DNA of 64,000 bases from LMUY01 sp965199095 (lineage in GTDB: Bacteria; Pseudomonadota; Alphaproteobacteria; Acetobacterales; Acetobacteraceae), in the NCBI GenBank assembly GCA_965199095.1, contig CBDAQM010000004.1, forward strand, positions 558,001 to 622,000, in the 5' to 3' direction. The notes beneath the pieces were generated by a model that saw nothing but the letters and a program-made list of their open reading frames with translations, was not told the DNA's origin and did no database searches. Made by a program: the position numbers and the translations under genes. How positions within the stretch are numbered: the stretch's first letter is position 1; each line of letters starts with the position of its first letter. This document shows positions 33,710 through 42,403 of this stretch, in pieces.

Positions 33710-34183
33710 TCAGCCGATGCGGCCGAACTTCTCCGTGGCAAGCGTCAGGCGCGCGCTGATCGGGGCAAATGCCTGCTCGGACACCTTGATGGAGCTATCG
33801 GCAACCTGGCCGGTCTGCGCCACCGCCTTCTCCATGGCATTGCGGAGCAGCTTGCTCTGCAGGTCCATCGCGTCCTTGACCGACTTCACGCCAGCCATTG
33901 CCTTGAACGTATTGATCGTCTCCTCCATGGAGGCGCGGGCAGCGGCGGCGAGGCTCTGCGATAGATCCTGCATGCCCGCGGAAAAAATTTGGCTGGATTT
34001 GGTGAACGCCTCCAAATTGCCCTGGCTGAACGCCAGCATCTCTTCGGCGGACTTCATGGCCTTGTGCATTCCGTCCTGCATCGTGGCTTGGGCCTGCTCC
34101 AGCCCGGCGGTTGCACTGGCGACGCCATCCTTCAGGTCAGCGACGGTGCGGTCGAGATTCTCGTTCGTGACAGTCGTGCTCAT
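33710..34183 (-). CDS. Phasin family protein
   Basis: Protein of 157 residues that in this family coats polyhydroxyalkanoate granules. It is helical throughout, with the phasin core at about 45-125: MLAFSQGNLEAFTKSSQIFS, then LAAAARASMEETINTFKAM, then VKSVKDAMDLQSKLLR. The start was set at ATG 34183, which has AGGAGAG about eight bases upstream; the frame opens earlier at 34330. No PHA synthase gene is in the window. Confidence 0.88.
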   Translation of the reverse strand: MSTTVTNENLDRTVADLKDGVASATAGLEQAQATMQDGMHKAMKSAEEMLAFSQGNLEAFTKSSQIFSAGMQDLSQSLAAAARASMEETINTFKAMAGVKSVKDAMDLQSKLLRNAMEKAVAQTGQVADSSIKVSEQAFAPISARLTLATEKFGRIG

Positions 34184-34414
34184 AAAAACGTCTCTCCTCA
34201 TCATGGTCGGGTCTTGCCAGCGCGCGATCTCTTCGATCTTTCCGCGCCCACGCCCATGCTGCACTGCAACACAAACGTCGTTTATGGCCGTGGAGGAGCT
34301 GTGGTCAAGATTGTTTGTGCACCGCACCATGGCAATCTTGCCGCAGGTGGGAAACTAAAGTGGCAAATTCGCCGCGTAACGTGCTGGCATAGCATTGAAA
34401 CTATCGGTCTCCGC

Positions 34415-34436
34415 TGGACATTTCGTGAAATGTCCA
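34415..34436. promoter_or_regulatory. Perfect 22-base palindrome upstream of the carboxypeptidase gene
   Basis: TGGACATTTC and GAAATGTCCA are perfect 10-base arms around GT. The site ends 37 bases before the start of the next gene and stands out in an AT-richer stretch. It looks like an operator for a dimeric regulator; a mobile-element end is also possible. Confidence 0.4.
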
Positions 34437-34473
34437 TCTAGGGTGCTCCCGTGTAACGCGGGGATTGTCGGGC

Positions 34474-35631
34474 ATGCGGCGCTGGTTGCGGATGGCTCTT
34501 CGCGGGTTGCCTTGCCTGGCTGTCCTGCTTGTCGCAGGCCATTCGCGCCACGCGGCGGCCCAGGTCGGGTCCGCGCGCTACGCCTCGTTGGTGATGGACG
34601 CCGGGTCCGGCCAAGTCTTGTCTGCCGCCAACGCGGATGAACCGCGTTATCCGGCAAGCCTCACCAAGATGATGACGATCTACATGCTGTTCGAGGCATT
34701 GCGAGACCGTCGCGTCAGCCTGGACGAGATCGTGCCCATCTCCCAGCATGTCGCCGGCATGCCGCCCTCCAAGCTGGGGCTGCTGCCCGGCACGACCATC
34801 ACGGTGGAACAGGCGCTGCTGGGCCTTGTCACCAAATCCGCCAACGATGCCGCCGCCGCCCTGGGTGAATTGATGGGCGGCGACGAGGAGCGGTTTGCGC
34901 AGATGATGACCCTGCGCGCCCGCGCCCTGGGAATGAGCCGGACGACGTTCCGCAACGCCTCCGGCCTGCCGGATGCGGACCAGGTGACCACCGCCCGCGA
35001 CCTGGCATTGCTGGCGCGGCACCTGATCCAGGACTTCCCGGAGGAGTACCACTACTTCAGTGCGCCGTCCTTCATGTTCCACGGACGGTTGATCCCGAAC
35101 CACGACCGCATGCTGCAAACCTATCCGGGCGCGGACGGGCTGAAGACCGGCTATATCGACGCCTCCGGCTGCAACCTGGTGACATCGGCGGTGCGGGGCG
35201 ACGTGCGGCTGATCGGCGTGGTGATGGGGGCGTCCAACGGCTATGAGCGCGACAGCCACATGGCGTCGCTGCTGGACGCCGGCTTCGACCGCATGGGCGT
35301 GCCGATTACCCGCGGTGAACCGATGCGGTCCCGCTTGCCGTCGCTGGTGGCTGCCGCGTCCGCCGCGACCCTGCCGCCTTCCTCCTTGCCGCCGAGCTGG
35401 CGGCTTCGCGCCAGCCGCCCGAGCATCCGCCTGGCTGCCGCACGCGCCGTTCCACCCGAACGTCTGCCGGCTTCCCGCGTGTTCGAGCGGCGGCCGGAGC
35501 CGACCCGGCTGGAGCAGTTGGACCGCCGTCTGCGGACCAGGCCGGAGCCGGTCATCCATACGCTGGGGCGTCCTGCCGCCGTCAGCCACTCGGCGGCCAG
35601 TTCGGGCGGACTGTTGCATACCCACGGCTGA
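34474..35631 (+). CDS. D-alanyl-D-alanine carboxypeptidase (PBP5/DacF family, S11)
   Basis: Penicillin-binding protein of 385 residues that trims pentapeptide side chains in the periplasm. An N-terminal signal peptide is clear (basic start, hydrophobic core, cleavage near HAAAQ). The three active-site motifs are SLTK, SAN and KTG (in ADGLKTGYID). After the catalytic domain (about residue 285) comes a long tail rich in arginine and proline, unlike the usual membrane-anchor helix, so attachment may differ. ATG 34474 was preferred to the in-frame TTG at 34465. Confidence 0.9.
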   Translation: MRRWLRMALRGLPCLAVLLVAGHSRHAAAQVGSARYASLVMDAGSGQVLSAANADEPRYPASLTKMMTIYMLFEALRDRRVSLDEIVPISQHVAGMPPSKLGLLPGTTITVEQALLGLVTKSANDAAAALGELMGGDEERFAQMMTLRARALGMSRTTFRNASGLPDADQVTTARDLALLARHLIQDFPEEYHYFSAPSFMFHGRLIPNHDRMLQTYPGADGLKTGYIDASGCNLVTSAVRGDVRLIGVVMGASNGYERDSHMASLLDAGFDRMGVPITRGEPMRSRLPSLVAAASAATLPPSSLPPSWRLRASRPSIRLAAARAVPPERLPASRVFERRPEPTRLEQLDRRLRTRPEPVIHTLGRPAAVSHSAASSGGLLHTHG

Positions 35632-35704
35632 TCCGCCGCCGGCCTTGCGCCAGCCCGCCAGCTTGCGCATTTTCACCTGAGGCGACGGTGAGAGCGGGGC
35701 GGAG

Positions 35705-36508
35705 ATGGACGGCGGGACGGACGGCAGGCGCATCACTCTTCACAGCGCGGAGGATTTCGTCGGCATGCGGGCGGCGGGTCGCCTCGCGGCCGAGACGCTC
35801 GACATGATCACCGAGTATGTGAAGCCGGGCGCCACGACCGGGCAGCTCGACACGCTGTGCCACGACTTCATGGTGTCCCGTCACGGCGTGCCGGCGCCGC
35901 TCAACTATCGCGGCTATCCCAAGTCGATCTGCACCTCCATAAACCACGTCGTCTGCCACGGTATTCCCGGGGAGCGGCGCTTGCTGGACGGCGACATCCT
36001 CAACATCGACGTCACGGTCGTGCTGGACGGCTGGCACGGCGACACCAGCCGCATGTATGTCGCCGGGCAACCCGGCACCCGCGCCCGCGTCCTGATGGAC
36101 GTGACGTATGAGTCGCTGCTGCGCGGCCTGGCGGCAGTCCGCCCCGGCGGCACGCTCGGCGATGTCGGCCACGCGATCCAGAGCTACGTCGAGTCGCAGC
36201 GCTTCAGCGTGGTGCGGGATTTCTGCGGCCACGGCATCGGCCGGCGCTTCCACGAGGCGCCGAACGTACTGCATTTCGGCCGTGTCGGGGAGGGCGTGGT
36301 GCTGCGCCCCGGCATGTTCTTCACCGTCGAGCCTATGGTGAATGCCGGGCGGCCTGAGGTGAAGGTGCTGGATGACGGCTGGACCGCCGTGACGCGGGAC
36401 CGCAACCTGTCGGCGCAGTTCGAGCACATGGTGGGCGTGACGGAAGACGGCTGCGAAATCTTCACCCTGTCGCCCGCTGGATTGACGAAGCCGCCCTATG
36501 CCGTCTGA
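35705..36508 (+). CDS. map: Methionine aminopeptidase, type I
   Basis: Cytoplasmic metalloenzyme of 267 residues that removes the initiator methionine. Metal ligands are seen in NIDVTVVLDGWHGDTSRM (two aspartates), in CGHGIG (histidine), in FTVEPM and in AQFEHMVG (glutamates). HGIPGERRLLDGD is also typical. The start is ATG at 35705. It is followed after 20 bases by the peptidoglycan-recycling genes. Confidence 0.95.
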   Translation: MDGGTDGRRITLHSAEDFVGMRAAGRLAAETLDMITEYVKPGATTGQLDTLCHDFMVSRHGVPAPLNYRGYPKSICTSINHVVCHGIPGERRLLDGDILNIDVTVVLDGWHGDTSRMYVAGQPGTRARVLMDVTYESLLRGLAAVRPGGTLGDVGHAIQSYVESQRFSVVRDFCGHGIGRRFHEAPNVLHFGRVGEGVVLRPGMFFTVEPMVNAGRPEVKVLDDGWTAVTRDRNLSAQFEHMVGVTEDGCEIFTLSPAGLTKPPYAV

Positions 36509-36528
36509 CCCGCGTTCGCCGGCATGAT

Positions 36529-38622
36529 GTGACCGCCGCAGCGCGTTTGGGTGCGGCCCGGCTGCTGGCGCCGGGCGGCATGTGGACCGGCCCGGCCACG
36601 GTCGAGATCGCCGGTGGCCGGATCGCCCGCGTGTCGGCCGGGCTGTCCTTGGGTGCGGAGACGTTGCCGGGCGGCGTGCTCACCGCCGGCATGCTGGACC
36701 TGCACAATAATGGCGCGTTCGGGGTCGATTTCGCCGTGGCGGACACCGCGGGCTGGGGCAAGGCGCTGGCCGGCCTGGCGGCGCGGGGCGTGACGGCGGT
36801 GCAGCCGACCGTGATCACCGCGCCGATGCCGGACGTGCTGGCGGCGCTACGCCGGGCGGCGGCGATTGCGGATGCGTTGGACGGCCTGCCGGTCGCGCGC
36901 GTCCTGGGCGTCCACCTCGAAGGCCCGTTCCTGTCGCCGGCGCGCCGCGGGGCGCACCGGGCGGATTGGATGCTGGACCCGACGCCCGAGGCGCTGGACC
37001 TGTTGCTCGGCGACCCGGCCACCCGCCGCATCCTGCGCACCGTCACCCTCGCGCCGGAGCGGCCGCACGGTTTGGCGGCGGTGCGCCGACTGGTGCGCGA
37101 GGGGATCATCGTCGCCCTCGGCCACTCTGACGCGACGGCAGCGCAGGCGCGCGAGGCGGTGGACGCCGGCGCCACCCTGGTGACGCATGTGTTCAACGCC
37201 ATGCGCCCGCTGGGCCATCGCGAGCCGGCCCTGCCCGGCGTGGCGCTCACCGAGGCCGGGCTGTGGTGCTGCCTGATCGTGGACGGCCAGCATGTCGATC
37301 CCGCCATGTGCCGGCTGGCCTTCCAGGTGGCGGGTCCGCGCCTGGTGGCGGTGTCGGATTCGATCCTGGTGGCAGGCCTGCCGCCGGGCACGGTGCTGGC
37401 GTTCGGCGGCATGCCGGTGCGGGTGGATGACACCGGGCTCGGCCGCCGGCTGGACGGCTCGATCAGCGGGGCCGGCATCGTGCTGGACGAAGGGGTCCGG
37501 CGCATGATCGCCGCCGGCGTGGATCCGGCCGTCGTGCTGCGGGCCGCGACGGAAGCGCCGGCGGATGCGGTCGGGCGCCCTGATCTAGGCCGGATCGCGC
37601 CGGGGGCGCTGGCCGATTTGGTGTGGTGGGACGACCAATGGGTTCCCCGCCGCGTCTGGCTCGGCGGCGTGGAGTTGTCGGGGCCGGCGAAACCCGCCGA
37701 AACCATCCGGACGAGCGGGTTGGACGAACTCGCCACCGAAGGCGTGCGTCCTGGCCTGGACGATTTGGACCAGCGGCCGCCTGCCGAACTCGTGTCCCTG
37801 CTGCTGGCGGCGGAGCGTCGGGCGCAAGGCGCGTTGGCCCGGGCCGAACCGCAACTCGCCGCGGTGGCGGAGGCGGTCGCCGCCCGCATGCGCGCCGGGG
37901 GCCGCCTGTTCTACCTGGGGGCGGGCACGCCAGGCCGGCTCGCGATGCTGGATGCGGCGGAATTGGCGCCGACCTACAGCGTGCCGGAGGGCCTGGTGAT
38001 CCCCCTGCTGGCAGGCGGCCCGGCGGCCATGGTGCAGGCGGCCGAGGGCGCCGAGGACGACGGCCCAGCCGCCGCGGCCGCGCTCGACAGCCACGATGTG
38101 CAGCCGGGCGACGCCGTGGTCGGGATTGCCGCGTCCGGCCGCACGCCGTTCGTGGTGGAGGGGCTCCGCCACGCTCGGGCACGGGGGGCGTTGACCGTCG
38201 CCGTGGTGAACAACGCCGGCAGCCCGGCGGCGGCCGCGGCGGAGTTGGCGGTGGAAATCCTGACCGGGGCGGAAATCGTCGCCGGCAGCACGCGGTTGAC
38301 CGCCGGAACGACGCAGAAGATCGTGCTCAACACGCTGAGCACCGCCGTGATGATCGCCCTTGGCAAGACCTACGGCGCCCGGATGGTGGACGTCCGCGCC
38401 AGCAACGCCAAGCTGCGTCGCCGGGCGCTGCGCATGGTGCGGGACATCACGGGCGCCGATGACACCAGCGCTGCGGCCACGTTGCAGGCCGCCGGCGGCC
38501 GGGTGAAGCCAGCCGTGGTGGCACTGTTGGCTGGCGTCGACGTCACGGAGGCGGAGCGGCGGCTGGCGGAATCAGGCGGCTTCGTACGTCAGGCCATCGC
38601 CACGAGGGCGGGAAACACGTGA
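36529..38622 (+). CDS. nagA-murQ: Fused N-acetylglucosamine-6-phosphate deacetylase and MurNAc-6-phosphate etherase
   Basis: One frame of 697 residues with two enzyme domains. Residues 1-385 match NagA: metal ligands Glu131 (HLEGPF), His199 (LGHSDAT) and His220 (THVFNAM), and catalytic Asp277 (VSDS). Residues 396-697 match MurQ: LATEG near the start, the sugar-phosphate loop GAGTPGRL (464-471, usually GAGTSGRL), Glu478 in DAAEL, the acidic EGAED at 506-510, and GIAASGRTPF. MurQ would convert MurNAc-6-P to GlcNAc-6-P plus lactate, and NagA would then deacetylate it. The start is GTG at 36529. No stop or frameshift lies at the junction. anmK follows with a one-base overlap. Confidence 0.93.
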   Translation: MTAAARLGAARLLAPGGMWTGPATVEIAGGRIARVSAGLSLGAETLPGGVLTAGMLDLHNNGAFGVDFAVADTAGWGKALAGLAARGVTAVQPTVITAPMPDVLAALRRAAAIADALDGLPVARVLGVHLEGPFLSPARRGAHRADWMLDPTPEALDLLLGDPATRRILRTVTLAPERPHGLAAVRRLVREGIIVALGHSDATAAQAREAVDAGATLVTHVFNAMRPLGHREPALPGVALTEAGLWCCLIVDGQHVDPAMCRLAFQVAGPRLVAVSDSILVAGLPPGTVLAFGGMPVRVDDTGLGRRLDGSISGAGIVLDEGVRRMIAAGVDPAVVLRAATEAPADAVGRPDLGRIAPGALADLVWWDDQWVPRRVWLGGVELSGPAKPAETIRTSGLDELATEGVRPGLDDLDQRPPAELVSLLLAAERRAQGALARAEPQLAAVAEAVAARMRAGGRLFYLGAGTPGRLAMLDAAELAPTYSVPEGLVIPLLAGGPAAMVQAAEGAEDDGPAAAAALDSHDVQPGDAVVGIAASGRTPFVVEGLRHARARGALTVAVVNNAGSPAAAAAELAVEILTGAEIVAGSTRLTAGTTQKIVLNTLSTAVMIALGKTYGARMVDVRASNAKLRRRALRMVRDITGADDTSAAATLQAAGGRVKPAVVALLAGVDVTEAERRLAESGGFVRQAIATRAGNT

Positions 38623-39749
38623 TGCAACCAGTCTGGGCGCTCGGGCTGATGACGGGGACCGTGCTGGACGGGATGATCGACCTGGCCTTGCTGCGCACCG
38701 ACGGCGAAGCGGTGCAGGCGTTCGGCCGCTGGACGCTGGCGCCCTATCCCAGCGAACTCCGCCCCATGCTGGCGCAGGCCTTGGCGGAGGCGTCCGCCTG
38801 GCAATTCGACGGACCGGAGCCGGCCATCTTCCGCCAGGTGGAGGACGCGTTGACCCGGGCGCAGTCCGCCGCCGTCACCAGCTTCCTGGAACAATGCGGC
38901 CTCTGCGCGGCCGACATCGCGGTCATCGGCTTCCACGGCCAGACGGTGCTGCACCGTCCGCCGCAGCCAGGCTGCATCGGCGACACGCGCCAACTCGGCG
39001 ACGGGGCGTTGATGGCGCGGCTGACGGGGATCGACGTGGTGCATGATTTCCGCACGGCGGATGTGCGGGCAGGCGGGCAGGGGGCGCCGCTTTCGGCGAG
39101 CTACCACGCGGCCCTGCTGCGATCGCTTGACGCACCGGGGTCGACGGCGGTGCTCAACCTCGGCGGCGTGGCGAACATCACGTGGCAGGGTGGGGACGGC
39201 GCGCTCGTGGCCTTCGACACCGGGCCGGCCAATGCGCCGCTGAACGATTGGGTGGAGCGTGCGACCGGCCAACCCATGGACCGTGATGGCGCCTTGGCGG
39301 CGAGTGGCCAGGTCGATGAGGGTCGCCTCGCCCGGTTGCTCGACCATCCGTATTTCGCGGCGTCGTATCCGAAATCGCTCGACCGCTTCAGCTTCCTGGC
39401 CGCGATGGCGGATGGCCTGGGCTTGGAGGATGGCGCCGCGACTCTGACCGCTTTCACCGCCGCCGCTGTCGGTCGCGGGTTGGACCTGCTGCCGCAGCGT
39501 CCCACCCGCCTGATTGTGTGCGGCGGCGGCCGGAAGAACCCGGCGGTCATGCAGGCGCTACGAACCCGCGCGCACGTCTACCCCGTCCCGGCAGAGGCCG
39601 TTGGTTGGCGCGGCGACGCGGTCGAGGCCGAGTGTTTCGCCTTCCTCGCGGTGCGCTGCCTCCGCGGCCTGCCCATCAGCTTCCCGACCACGACGGGCGT
39701 GCCGAGCGCGATGCGGGGCGGCAGGCTGTCGGCGCGCCCCTCGGGGTGA
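38622..39749 (+). CDS. anmK: Anhydro-N-acetylmuramic acid kinase
   Basis: Cytoplasmic sugar kinase of 375 residues that opens 1,6-anhydro-MurNAc and phosphorylates it to MurNAc-6-P, the substrate of MurQ. Conserved blocks are LMTGTVLDGM near the start (family norm SGTSxDG), GFHGQTVLHRPP, VVHDFRTADVRAGGQGAPL, NLGGVANIT and AFDTGPANAPLNDW. ATG 38622 overlaps the stop of the fusion gene by one base; a GTG lies just before it. The pairing with NagA-MurQ strongly supports a recycling pathway. Confidence 0.93.
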   Translation: MQPVWALGLMTGTVLDGMIDLALLRTDGEAVQAFGRWTLAPYPSELRPMLAQALAEASAWQFDGPEPAIFRQVEDALTRAQSAAVTSFLEQCGLCAADIAVIGFHGQTVLHRPPQPGCIGDTRQLGDGALMARLTGIDVVHDFRTADVRAGGQGAPLSASYHAALLRSLDAPGSTAVLNLGGVANITWQGGDGALVAFDTGPANAPLNDWVERATGQPMDRDGALAASGQVDEGRLARLLDHPYFAASYPKSLDRFSFLAAMADGLGLEDGAATLTAFTAAAVGRGLDLLPQRPTRLIVCGGGRKNPAVMQALRTRAHVYPVPAEAVGWRGDAVEAECFAFLAVRCLRGLPISFPTTTGVPSAMRGGRLSARPSG

Positions 39750-39753
39750 GGGG

Positions 39754-40071
39754 CTACTCCTCCGGTTCGGTGGTGAACAGCAGGGGATAGCCCTGCTTGC
39801 GCCCGGCATCCGTGGCGTTCGTGGCCTTGGTCTCGGCCACGTCCTTGGTGAACACGCCCACCACGCAAACGCCCCGGGTGTGCGCGGTGCTCATCACCCG
39901 GCGCGCCTGTTCGTCGCCCAGCCGGAACTCCATGCGCAACACTGTCACGACGAACTCACGCGGGGTGAAATCGTCGTTGACCAGCATGACCTTGTGCAGC
40001 TTCGGCCGCTCGACCTTCAGCTCCGTGTGGCCGCGCGGTGTCGTGATGGTGTCGTTTTCCTGCATCGGCAT
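39754..40071 (-). CDS. clpS: Second ClpS adaptor (ClpS2)
   Basis: ClpS paralogue of 105 residues, remote from clpA. The core is LVNDDFTPREFVVTVLRMEF and AHTRGVCVVGVFTKDVAETKA. The acidic pair and the histidine of the N-degron pocket are present, but the gating methionine of ClpS1 is an arginine here (TPRE). Alphaproteobacteria often carry such a second ClpS with narrower specificity. ATG 40071 was chosen; another ATG is two codons further in. It is convergent with anmK, only four bases apart. Confidence 0.9.
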   Translation of the reverse strand: MPMQENDTITTPRGHTELKVERPKLHKVMLVNDDFTPREFVVTVLRMEFRLGDEQARRVMSTAHTRGVCVVGVFTKDVAETKATNATDAGRKQGYPLLFTTEPEE

Positions 40072-40512
40072 GCCTAACAATTTTTAGCCGGAGTTGGTTG
40101 CACCTGCCGGTCATACAAGAACCAGCCGAAATCCGTGAGCGACGGGCCACACGGTCGAGCAATGAGCGACGCGAGGTCAACCTCCACGCAGCCGCGCAGC
40201 GTGCCGCCTGGTCAAGTTCCTCCAAGAGTTCGCGGCTCTCTGCATGCCCAACTTCCGGCCGGTTGTGACAGATGCGTGACCGGCCTGAGAACCTCATAGC
40301 TCAGCGTTGTCTAGTTCCGATCTGTCGGGGCCTTGCCGGCGCTCGCCCAAAACGATAGTACAATGCTGTGCGTGCAACTCCGGTGACGACTCAATTCGTG
40401 AGGTAGGCTCGCGCAGCGATGCCGGATCGATCACCAACTGAGTATCACACAGCACTCCTGGTAGCACTCCGTTAAGCTACTACTCCGTCAACATATTCGT
40501 GGTACATTGCCC
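40072..40512. other. Intergenic region upstream of ilvD
   Basis: About 440 bases with less GC than the neighbouring genes and no convincing frame. It must hold the promoters of clpS2 and ilvD. A leader peptide rich in branched-chain residues or a T-box-like structure was looked for and not seen. The piece CATAGCTCAGCG near 40297 looks like a tRNA D-arm fragment, but no tRNA folds around it. Confidence 0.5.
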
Positions 40513-42351
40513 ATGCCTGTTTATCGCTCCCGCACTACGACCCACGGTCGCAACATGGCTGGCGCACGCGGCCTTTGGCGTGCCACGGGCATGAAGGACG
40601 CCGATTTCGGCAAGCCGATCATCGCGGTGGTCAATTCATTCACGCAGTTCGTGCCTGGCCACGTCCATCTCAAGGATCTCGGCCAGCTCGTCGCTCGGGA
40701 GATCGAGGCGGCAGGAGGCGTCGCCAAGGAGTTCAACACCATCGCCGTGGACGACGGCATCGCCATGGGCCATGACGGGATGCTCTACTCGCTCCCCTCG
40801 CGCGAACTCATCGCGGATTCCGTGGAGTACATGGTCAACGCCCACTGTGCCGACGCCATGGTCTGCATCTCGAACTGCGACAAGATCACCCCCGGCATGT
40901 TGATGGCGGCGATGCGCCTTAACATCCCCGTGGTCTTCGTCTCCGGCGGGCCGATGGAGGCCGGCAAGGTCGTGATGAAAGGGGGGGCCAGGAAGGTCGA
41001 CCTCATCGACGCGATGGTCGCCGCCGCCGACAGCCGCTTTTCCGACGAGGACGTGACGGTCATTGAGCGTTCGGCATGCCCGACCTGCGGCTCCTGTTCG
41101 GGCATGTTCACGGCGAACTCCATGAACTGCCTGACCGAGGCGCTGGGCCTCGCACTGCCCGGCAACGGCTCGGTGCTCGCGACCCACGCCGACCGCAAGC
41201 GCCTCTTCGTGGAGGCGGGCCACCTCATTGTGGACCTCGCCCGGCGCCACTACGAGGAAGACGACGCGGGTGTGCTGCCGCGCGCCATCGCCTCCGTCGT
41301 TGCGTTCGAGAACGCGATGACGCTCGACATCGCCATGGGCGGCTCCACCAACACCGTGCTCCATCTGCTCGCCGCCGCCCAGGAGGCCGAGATGGACTTC
41401 ACCATGGCCGACATCGACCGGCTCTCGCGCCGGGTGCCCGTGCTGTGCAAGGTCGCGCCCGCGGTGCCGAACGTGCACATGGAGGACGTGCACCGTGCGG
41501 GAGGCATCATGGCGATCCTGGGCGAGCTGGGCCGCGCCGGCCTCATCGATACCAGCGTCGGCAACATCAGCGCCCGCACACTGGGCGAGGTGCTGGCCCG
41601 CTGGGACGTGCGCACGAGTGAAAGCGCGGCCGTGCACGATTTTTACCGTGCCGCACCGGGCGGCATCCCGACACAAATCGCCTTCAGCCAGGAGGAGCGT
41701 TTCGACGCGCTCGACCTCGACAGGGAGGCTGGCGTCGTTCGTGAAGCCGCGCATGCCTACTCCAAGGATGGGGGGCTCGCAGTGCTGTACGGCAACCTCG
41801 CTGAAGACGGCTGCATCGTGAAAACCGCGGGCGTCGACGCCTCGGTCCTCACCTTCACCGGCACGGCCCACGTGTTCGAGAGCCAGGAGGCCGCGGTGGA
41901 GGGCATCCTCGGCAACCAGGTGAAGCCCGGCGAGATCGTGCTGATCCGCTACGAGGGCCCGCGCGGCGGCCCCGGCATGCAAGAGATGCTTTATCCCACC
42001 AGCTACCTGAAGTCGAAAGACCTGGGAAAGCTCTGCGCCCTCGTCACGGACGGACGCTTTTCCGGCGGCTCCTCGGGCCTGTCCATCGGCCACGTCTCGC
42101 CGGAGGCGGCGGAGGGCGGCCTGATCGGCCTCGTGCAGCAGGGTGACCGCATTGAAATCGACATACCGAACCGGAGCATCCACCTTGCCGTGGACGCGGC
42201 TGAGCTGGAGCGGCGGCGCGCGGCGCAGGACCAGGCGGGCTGGCATCCGGCCAAGCCCCGTGCGCGCAAGGTGAGCACGGCGTTGCGAGCCTATGCGATG
42301 CTGACCACAAGCGCCGCGAAGGGCGCGGTGCGCCGCATCCCGGCTGGATAG
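40513..42351 (+). CDS. ilvD: Dihydroxy-acid dehydratase
   Basis: Iron-sulfur enzyme of 612 residues in valine, leucine and isoleucine synthesis. Cluster cysteines are in ISNCDKITPG and SACPTCGSCSGMFTANSMN. The N terminus TTHGRNMAGARGLWRATGM and most of the chain are very close to the enterobacterial long form as remembered. The start is ATG at 40513. By eye the gene uses more CTC for leucine than its neighbours, which mostly use CTG, and it follows a less GC-rich gap, so transfer from outside is possible. Confidence 0.96.
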   Translation: MPVYRSRTTTHGRNMAGARGLWRATGMKDADFGKPIIAVVNSFTQFVPGHVHLKDLGQLVAREIEAAGGVAKEFNTIAVDDGIAMGHDGMLYSLPSRELIADSVEYMVNAHCADAMVCISNCDKITPGMLMAAMRLNIPVVFVSGGPMEAGKVVMKGGARKVDLIDAMVAAADSRFSDEDVTVIERSACPTCGSCSGMFTANSMNCLTEALGLALPGNGSVLATHADRKRLFVEAGHLIVDLARRHYEEDDAGVLPRAIASVVAFENAMTLDIAMGGSTNTVLHLLAAAQEAEMDFTMADIDRLSRRVPVLCKVAPAVPNVHMEDVHRAGGIMAILGELGRAGLIDTSVGNISARTLGEVLARWDVRTSESAAVHDFYRAAPGGIPTQIAFSQEERFDALDLDREAGVVREAAHAYSKDGGLAVLYGNLAEDGCIVKTAGVDASVLTFTGTAHVFESQEAAVEGILGNQVKPGEIVLIRYEGPRGGPGMQEMLYPTSYLKSKDLGKLCALVTDGRFSGGSSGLSIGHVSPEAAEGGLIGLVQQGDRIEIDIPNRSIHLAVDAAELERRRAAQDQAGWHPAKPRARKVSTALRAYAMLTTSAAKGAVRRIPAG

Positions 42352-42403
42352 TCAACGCGCGGCTTGATCGGCCTGGTCTGCCCCATCATCAGACGCTGCC
42401 TAA

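Noticed and set aside
40290..40325. A tRNA-like D-arm sequence before ilvD
   Set aside because: No anticodon or T arm could be paired around it.
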